From Bradyrhizobium neotropicale (GTDB taxonomy: Bacteria; Pseudomonadota; Alphaproteobacteria; Rhizobiales; Xanthobacteraceae), in contig NZ_LSEF01000047.1 in the NCBI RefSeq assembly GCF_001641695.1, positions 1 to 38,358 of the forward strand: a stretch of 38,358 nt of DNA, given 5' to 3'. The notes below the pieces were generated by a model. That model was not told where the DNA came from. It made no database searches and saw only the letters and a list, made by a program, of their open reading frames with translations. Position numbers and translations under genes: made by a program. Positions 34,690 to 38,358 of this stretch are shown here, piece after piece; positions within the stretch are counted from its first letter, which is position 1, and each line of letters starts with the position of its first letter.

Positions 34690-37215
34690 GTGACGGCTTT
34701 GCAAGATCCATCGTTCCAGCCCAATTTTCCCGCTCCCGGCCAGCCCATCGACGAGCTCGCGCTGACGGAGATCAAGGGCGCGATCCTGGCGAAGCTGCGC
34801 CTTGCCGTCGGCAAGGACGCGGGCATGGCGACCAGGCACGACTGGTACCAGGCCGCCGCGCTCGCGCTGCGCGACCGCATCGTGCATCGCTGGCTCACCG
34901 CCGAGAAGCACAGCTACGATGCGGGCCGCAAGCGCGTCTATTATCTCTCGCTCGAATTCCTGATCGGCCGCCTCTTCACCGACGCGCTGAACAATATGGG
35001 GCTGCTCAAGATATTCGAGGTCGCGCTCGGCGATCTCGGCGTGTCGCTGCCCGATTTGCGCAAATGCGAGCCGGATGCCGCGCTCGGCAATGGCGGCCTC
35101 GGCCGGCTCGCCGCCTGCTTCATGGAGAGCATGGCGACGCTGTCGATCCCCGCGATCGGCTACGGCATCCGCTACGATTACGGCCTGTTCCGCCAGATCA
35201 TCAATCAGGGCTGGCAGCAGGAATATCCGGACGAGTGGCTGAGCTTCGGCAATCCCTGGGAATTGCAGCGGCCGGAGGTGATCTATCACGTCCATTTCGG
35301 CGGCGGCGTCGAGCATGTCGACGACAAGGGCCGCGACCGCGCGATCTGGCATCCGGCCGAAACGGTGCAGGCCATCGCCTATGACACGCCGATCGTCGGC
35401 TGGCGCGGCCAGCACGTCAATGCGCTGCGGCTGTGGTCGGCACGTTCGCCCGATCCGCTGAAGCTCGACGTCTTCAACTCCGGCGACTATGTCAGCGCGA
35501 GCTCGGAGCAGGCGCGCGCGGAGGCCATCTGCAAATTCCTCTATCCGAACGACGAGAGCCCCGCGGGCCGCGAGCTGCGGCTGCGCCAGGAATATTTCTT
35601 CGTCTCCGCCTCGCTGCAGGATCTCGTCAGGCGGCATCTCGCATCCGACGGACAATTGCGCAGCCTGTCGACGAAGGTCGCGGTCCAGCTCAACGATACC
35701 CATCCGAGCCTCGCCGTCACCGAGCTGATGCGGATCCTGGTCGACGACCACAATTTCCGCTGGGACGAAGCCTGGAAGATCACCGTCGCAACGCTGTCCT
35801 ACACCAACCACACGCTGCTGCCCGAGGCGCTGGAGACCTGGCCGGTCGAGCTGTTCGAGCGACTGTTGCCGCGGCATCTCGAGATCATCTACCGCATCAA
35901 CGTGCAGCATCTGGCGCTTGCGGAAGCGCGCTGCCCCGGCGACATCGATTTCCGTGCATCGGTCTCGCTGATCGACGAGAAGAGCGGCCGGCGCGTGCGC
36001 ATGGGCCAGCTCGCCTTCGTCGGTTCGCACCGCATCAACGGCGTCTCCGCGATGCATTCGGACCTGATGCGCGAGACCGTGTTCCACGATCTCAACCATC
36101 TCTATCCCGGCCGCATCACCAACAAGACCAACGGCATCACCTTCCGCCGCTGGCTGATGCTGGCGAACCCGAAGCTGACCGACCTGTTGCGCGAGACCTG
36201 CGGCGAGGTCGTGCTTGACGATCCGACGCAGCTCAGCCTGATCGAGGCCCGCGCCAGCGACGTCGAATTCCAGCGCAAATTCCGCGCCGTCAAGCATCAC
36301 AACAAGACGGCGCTGGCGCGCCTGATCGGCGAGCGGCTCGGCATCAAGGTCGATCCGAGCGCGCTGTTCGACGTGCAGATCAAGCGCATCCACGAATACA
36401 AGCGCCAGCTGCTCAACATCATCGAGACGGTCGCGCTGTACCAGTCGATCAAGGACGATCCGACCGGCAACTGGGTGCCGCGGGTCAAGATCTTCGCCGG
36501 CAAGGCGGCGGCGAGCTATCGCTACGCCAAACTGATCATCAAGCTGATCAACGACGTCGCCGACATCGTCAACAACGATCCCGCGATCGAGGGCAGACTG
36601 AAGGTCGCCTTCCTTCCGGACTACAATGTCAGCCTCGCCGAAGTGATCATTCCTGCGGCCGACCTGTCCGAACAGATCTCGACCGCCGGCATGGAGGCCT
36701 CCGGCACCGGCAACATGAAGCTGGCGCTGAACGGCGCCATCACCATCGGCACGCTCGACGGCGCCAATATCGAGATCCGCGACCATGTCGGGCCTGAGAA
36801 TATCGCGATCTTCGGCATGGAGGCCGGCGACGTGATGATCCGCCGCAAGCAGGGGCTGGATGCCGCCGACGTGATCCGGCGGTCGCCAAAGCTGTTGCGC
36901 GCGATCAATTCGATCGCGACCGGCGAGTTCTCGCCCGGCGATCCCGGACGTTTCGAATCCATCGCGCACGCCTTGCGCCATCTCGACCATTACATGGTCA
37001 GCGCCGACTTCGATTCCTACTACGAGGCGCAGCGCGGCATCGACGCGCGCTGGCAGGTGGCGCCGGCGTGGACGCGTGCGAGTATCCTCAACGTCGCGCG
37101 CATGGCCTGGTTCTCCTCGGACCGCACCATCCGCGAATATGCCGAGGAGATCTGGAACGTGCCGGTGAATCCGACCACGCCCCTGCTGCCGGATCTGCGC
37201 GACGCGACCGGCTGA
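34690..37215 (+). CDS. glgP: Glycogen phosphorylase
   Basis: Releases glucose-1-phosphate from glycogen or maltodextrin. The 841-residue enzyme carries the PLP-binding lysine K677 in EASGTGNMKLALNG, the GNGGLGRLAACF active-site loop, and IKRIHEYKRQLLN, all intact. The regulatory N-terminal phosphorylation site of animal enzymes is not expected. Start is uncertain: GTG at 34690 lies only one base after an AGGA, whereas TTG at 34699 is better spaced from the same AGGAAG and would shorten the protein by three residues. No other glycogen genes lie in the window. Divergent from the small secreted protein. Confidence 0.96.
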   Translation: MTALQDPSFQPNFPAPGQPIDELALTEIKGAILAKLRLAVGKDAGMATRHDWYQAAALALRDRIVHRWLTAEKHSYDAGRKRVYYLSLEFLIGRLFTDALNNMGLLKIFEVALGDLGVSLPDLRKCEPDAALGNGGLGRLAACFMESMATLSIPAIGYGIRYDYGLFRQIINQGWQQEYPDEWLSFGNPWELQRPEVIYHVHFGGGVEHVDDKGRDRAIWHPAETVQAIAYDTPIVGWRGQHVNALRLWSARSPDPLKLDVFNSGDYVSASSEQARAEAICKFLYPNDESPAGRELRLRQEYFFVSASLQDLVRRHLASDGQLRSLSTKVAVQLNDTHPSLAVTELMRILVDDHNFRWDEAWKITVATLSYTNHTLLPEALETWPVELFERLLPRHLEIIYRINVQHLALAEARCPGDIDFRASVSLIDEKSGRRVRMGQLAFVGSHRINGVSAMHSDLMRETVFHDLNHLYPGRITNKTNGITFRRWLMLANPKLTDLLRETCGEVVLDDPTQLSLIEARASDVEFQRKFRAVKHHNKTALARLIGERLGIKVDPSALFDVQIKRIHEYKRQLLNIIETVALYQSIKDDPTGNWVPRVKIFAGKAAASYRYAKLIIKLINDVADIVNNDPAIEGRLKVAFLPDYNVSLAEVIIPAADLSEQISTAGMEASGTGNMKLALNGAITIGTLDGANIEIRDHVGPENIAIFGMEAGDVMIRRKQGLDAADVIRRSPKLLRAINSIATGEFSPGDPGRFESIAHALRHLDHYMVSADFDSYYEAQRGIDARWQVAPAWTRASILNVARMAWFSSDRTIREYAEEIWNVPVNPTTPLLPDLRDATG

Positions 37216-37339
37216 TTTTTCACGGTGCGAAATCTGCAGTACCCGCGAGGTTATTGCATCCGTCGCGAAGGATGATGATATGATTGTCATCATCCCCAAG
37301 AGGCGCTGTCAGCGATGCTGACGCCGTGACCTCAAACAA

Positions 37340-37419
37340 CGTCATTGCGAGCGCAGCGAAGCAATCCAGACTGCCTCCGTGGAAAGATTCTGGATTGCTT
37401 CGCTGCGCTCGCAATGACG
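37340..37419. repeat. Family B palindromic element (glgP/thioesterase)
   Basis: Arms CGTCATTGCGAGCGCAGCGA then AGCAATCCAG, and CTGGATTGCTTCGCTGCGCT then CGCAATGACG form a near-perfect stem of about 30 pairs with a short loop. Its forward translation creates a false N-terminal extension for the next gene. Confidence 0.9.
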
Positions 37420-37443
37420 ATCGGGCAGGCATCGAGGAATGAA

Positions 37444-38259
37444 ATGCACGCCAAACTCCCGCACCCCTTCGACGAAGCGACGCGCATCACTGCCGGCGAC
37501 AGCAGCTGGCAGGGGCATACCAGCGACGACTACTGGGCCTTTGTCGGCCCCTTTGGCGGTGCGACCGCTGCGACCATTCTGCGCGCTCTGATCGATCATC
37601 CGGAGCGCGCCGGCGATCCCTTGGCCGTCACCGTCAATTACTGCGCGCCGATCGCGAAGGGGCCGTTCGATCTGGACGTGCGGCTGGTCAAGGCCAACCG
37701 CTCCAGCCAGCACTGGAGCGTCGAACTGTCGCAGGGCGGCGGCGAGGTCGCGACGCTTGCCACCGCGGTGTTCGCCGAGCGTAGGCAGTCCTGGTCGCAC
37801 GAGGTCGCGAGACGCCCGGACGCAAAATCATTCGAAGAGACGCTGCCCTTTCCGAAGATCGCCGCGTCCTGGGCCAACCAGTACGAATTCCGCTTCGTCG
37901 AGGGCGAGATGCGGATCGGCCCGCCGCAGACGGAGCTTGCAAGCACCTATTCCAAGGTCTGGATCAGCGACCGCACGCCGCGCAAGCTCGACATGCTGTC
38001 GCTGATGTCGATGTCGGACGCCTTCTTCGGCCGCATCTTCCACGCGCGGCGCGAGCTGGTGCCGTTCGGCACGGTGTCGCTGACGACCTATTTCCATACC
38101 GATGCCGAGAGCCTAGCGGCCGAAGACATCACCCGCGTGCTCGCGACGGCGGATGCAAAGATATTTCATCGCAGCTACGGCGATCAGAACGGCGAGCTGT
38201 GGTCTCCGAGCGGCCGCCTGCTCGCGACCACGACGCAGATCGCGTATTTCAAGGCGTGA
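37444..38259 (+). CDS. Acyl-CoA thioesterase-like protein
   Basis: A 271-residue protein of the thioesterase-like (4HBT_3 / TesB-related double hotdog) group, expected to hydrolyse acyl-CoA esters in the cytoplasm. YWAFVGPFGGATAATILRAL in the first hotdog and PVTVNYCAPI-like AVTVNYCAPIAKGPFDLDVR match the family, and the second half has FGRIFHARRELVPFGTVSLT. The exact active-site residues are not certain by eye. The ATG at 37444 follows an AGGAAT site. A longer in-frame reading from 37345 is rejected since it is translated from the family B repeat. Its neighbours give no hint of substrate. Confidence 0.85.
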   Translation: MHAKLPHPFDEATRITAGDSSWQGHTSDDYWAFVGPFGGATAATILRALIDHPERAGDPLAVTVNYCAPIAKGPFDLDVRLVKANRSSQHWSVELSQGGGEVATLATAVFAERRQSWSHEVARRPDAKSFEETLPFPKIAASWANQYEFRFVEGEMRIGPPQTELASTYSKVWISDRTPRKLDMLSLMSMSDAFFGRIFHARRELVPFGTVSLTTYFHTDAESLAAEDITRVLATADAKIFHRSYGDQNGELWSPSGRLLATTTQIAYFKA

Positions 38260-38261
38260 GC

Positions 38262-38358
38262 TCTCTCCTCTCCCTCTCTCCGTTCTTACGGGGAGAGGGT
38301 TGGGGTGAGGGGCCTGCTTCCACAATCACGGTCATAGACGGACTCGCGGAGAGCCCCC
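38262..38358. repeat. Family A palindromic element (window end)
   Basis: Begins CTCCTCTCCCTCTCTCCGTT, then TTACGGGGAGAGGGTTGGGG. It is cut by the window edge. It is nearly the same as the left part of the copy at 2247. Confidence 0.78.

Noticed and set aside
34672..37299. 875-codon minus-strand reading frame opposite glgP
   Set aside because: A shadow of the intact glycogen phosphorylase gene; composition is typical of antisense GC-rich frames.
37340..37419. CRISPR-like repeat
   Set aside because: It is one long inverted repeat, not a series of direct repeats with unique spacers; no cas genes.

Overview
The window is a GC-rich stretch of chromosome from an alphaproteobacterium, most likely Bradyrhizobium or a close relative in the Nitrobacteraceae. 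The reasons are the style of the housekeeping proteins, the gene order dapE-truA-fmt-def and recR-ybaB-dnaX-SRP RNA, and gaps packed with several families of palindromic repeats of the kind seen throughout Bradyrhizobium genomes. This placement is inference from sequence style; no database was searched.

Layout. 1-1041: an IS481-type insertion sequence ending 34 bases before dapE. 1076-4750: dapE (lysine and peptidoglycan precursor synthesis) facing a truA-fmt-def block (tRNA modification, initiator tRNA formylation, N-terminal deformylation). 4751-7747: a divergent control region with three tandem TTAACCAT-type units, then rmuC and an AmpG-like permease. 7861-11298: minus-strand block with a secreted hypothetical protein, recR, ybaB, dnaX and the SRP RNA. 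11481-15912: an apparent catabolic operon with a periplasmic amino-acid-type binding protein, permease, ATPase, an SDR protein lacking the usual Tyr/Lys pair, and an enolase-superfamily enzyme of the muconate-lactonizing subgroup. 16109-19078: HIT hydrolase, NudC, PfkB-type kinase and an Lrp/AsnC regulator. 19257-25559: minus-strand block with phosphomannomutase/phosphoglucomutase, an aspartic protease, HrpB helicase and UDP-glucose dehydrogenase. 25756-30926: membrane acyltransferase, DNA polymerase I and a LysE-type exporter. 31124-38259: a YfcG-like GST, pyrE, a DUF2865-like secreted protein, two small hypothetical genes, glycogen phosphorylase and an acyl-CoA thioesterase-like protein.

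The genes are mostly core genes. I see no prophage, CRISPR, defence island, tRNA or rRNA. Two themes stand out. First, the palindromic elements are placed by gene orientation: all five convergent gene junctions carry one and none of the five divergent junctions does, which points to a role at transcript 3' ends. Second, several conserved proteins have unusual active sites: DNA polymerase I has lost the acidic residues of its 3'-5' exonuclease domain, DnaX has lost the zinc cysteines, and the SDR protein has lost its catalytic pair. The transporter/SDR/enolase operon is the best candidate for an undescribed pathway.
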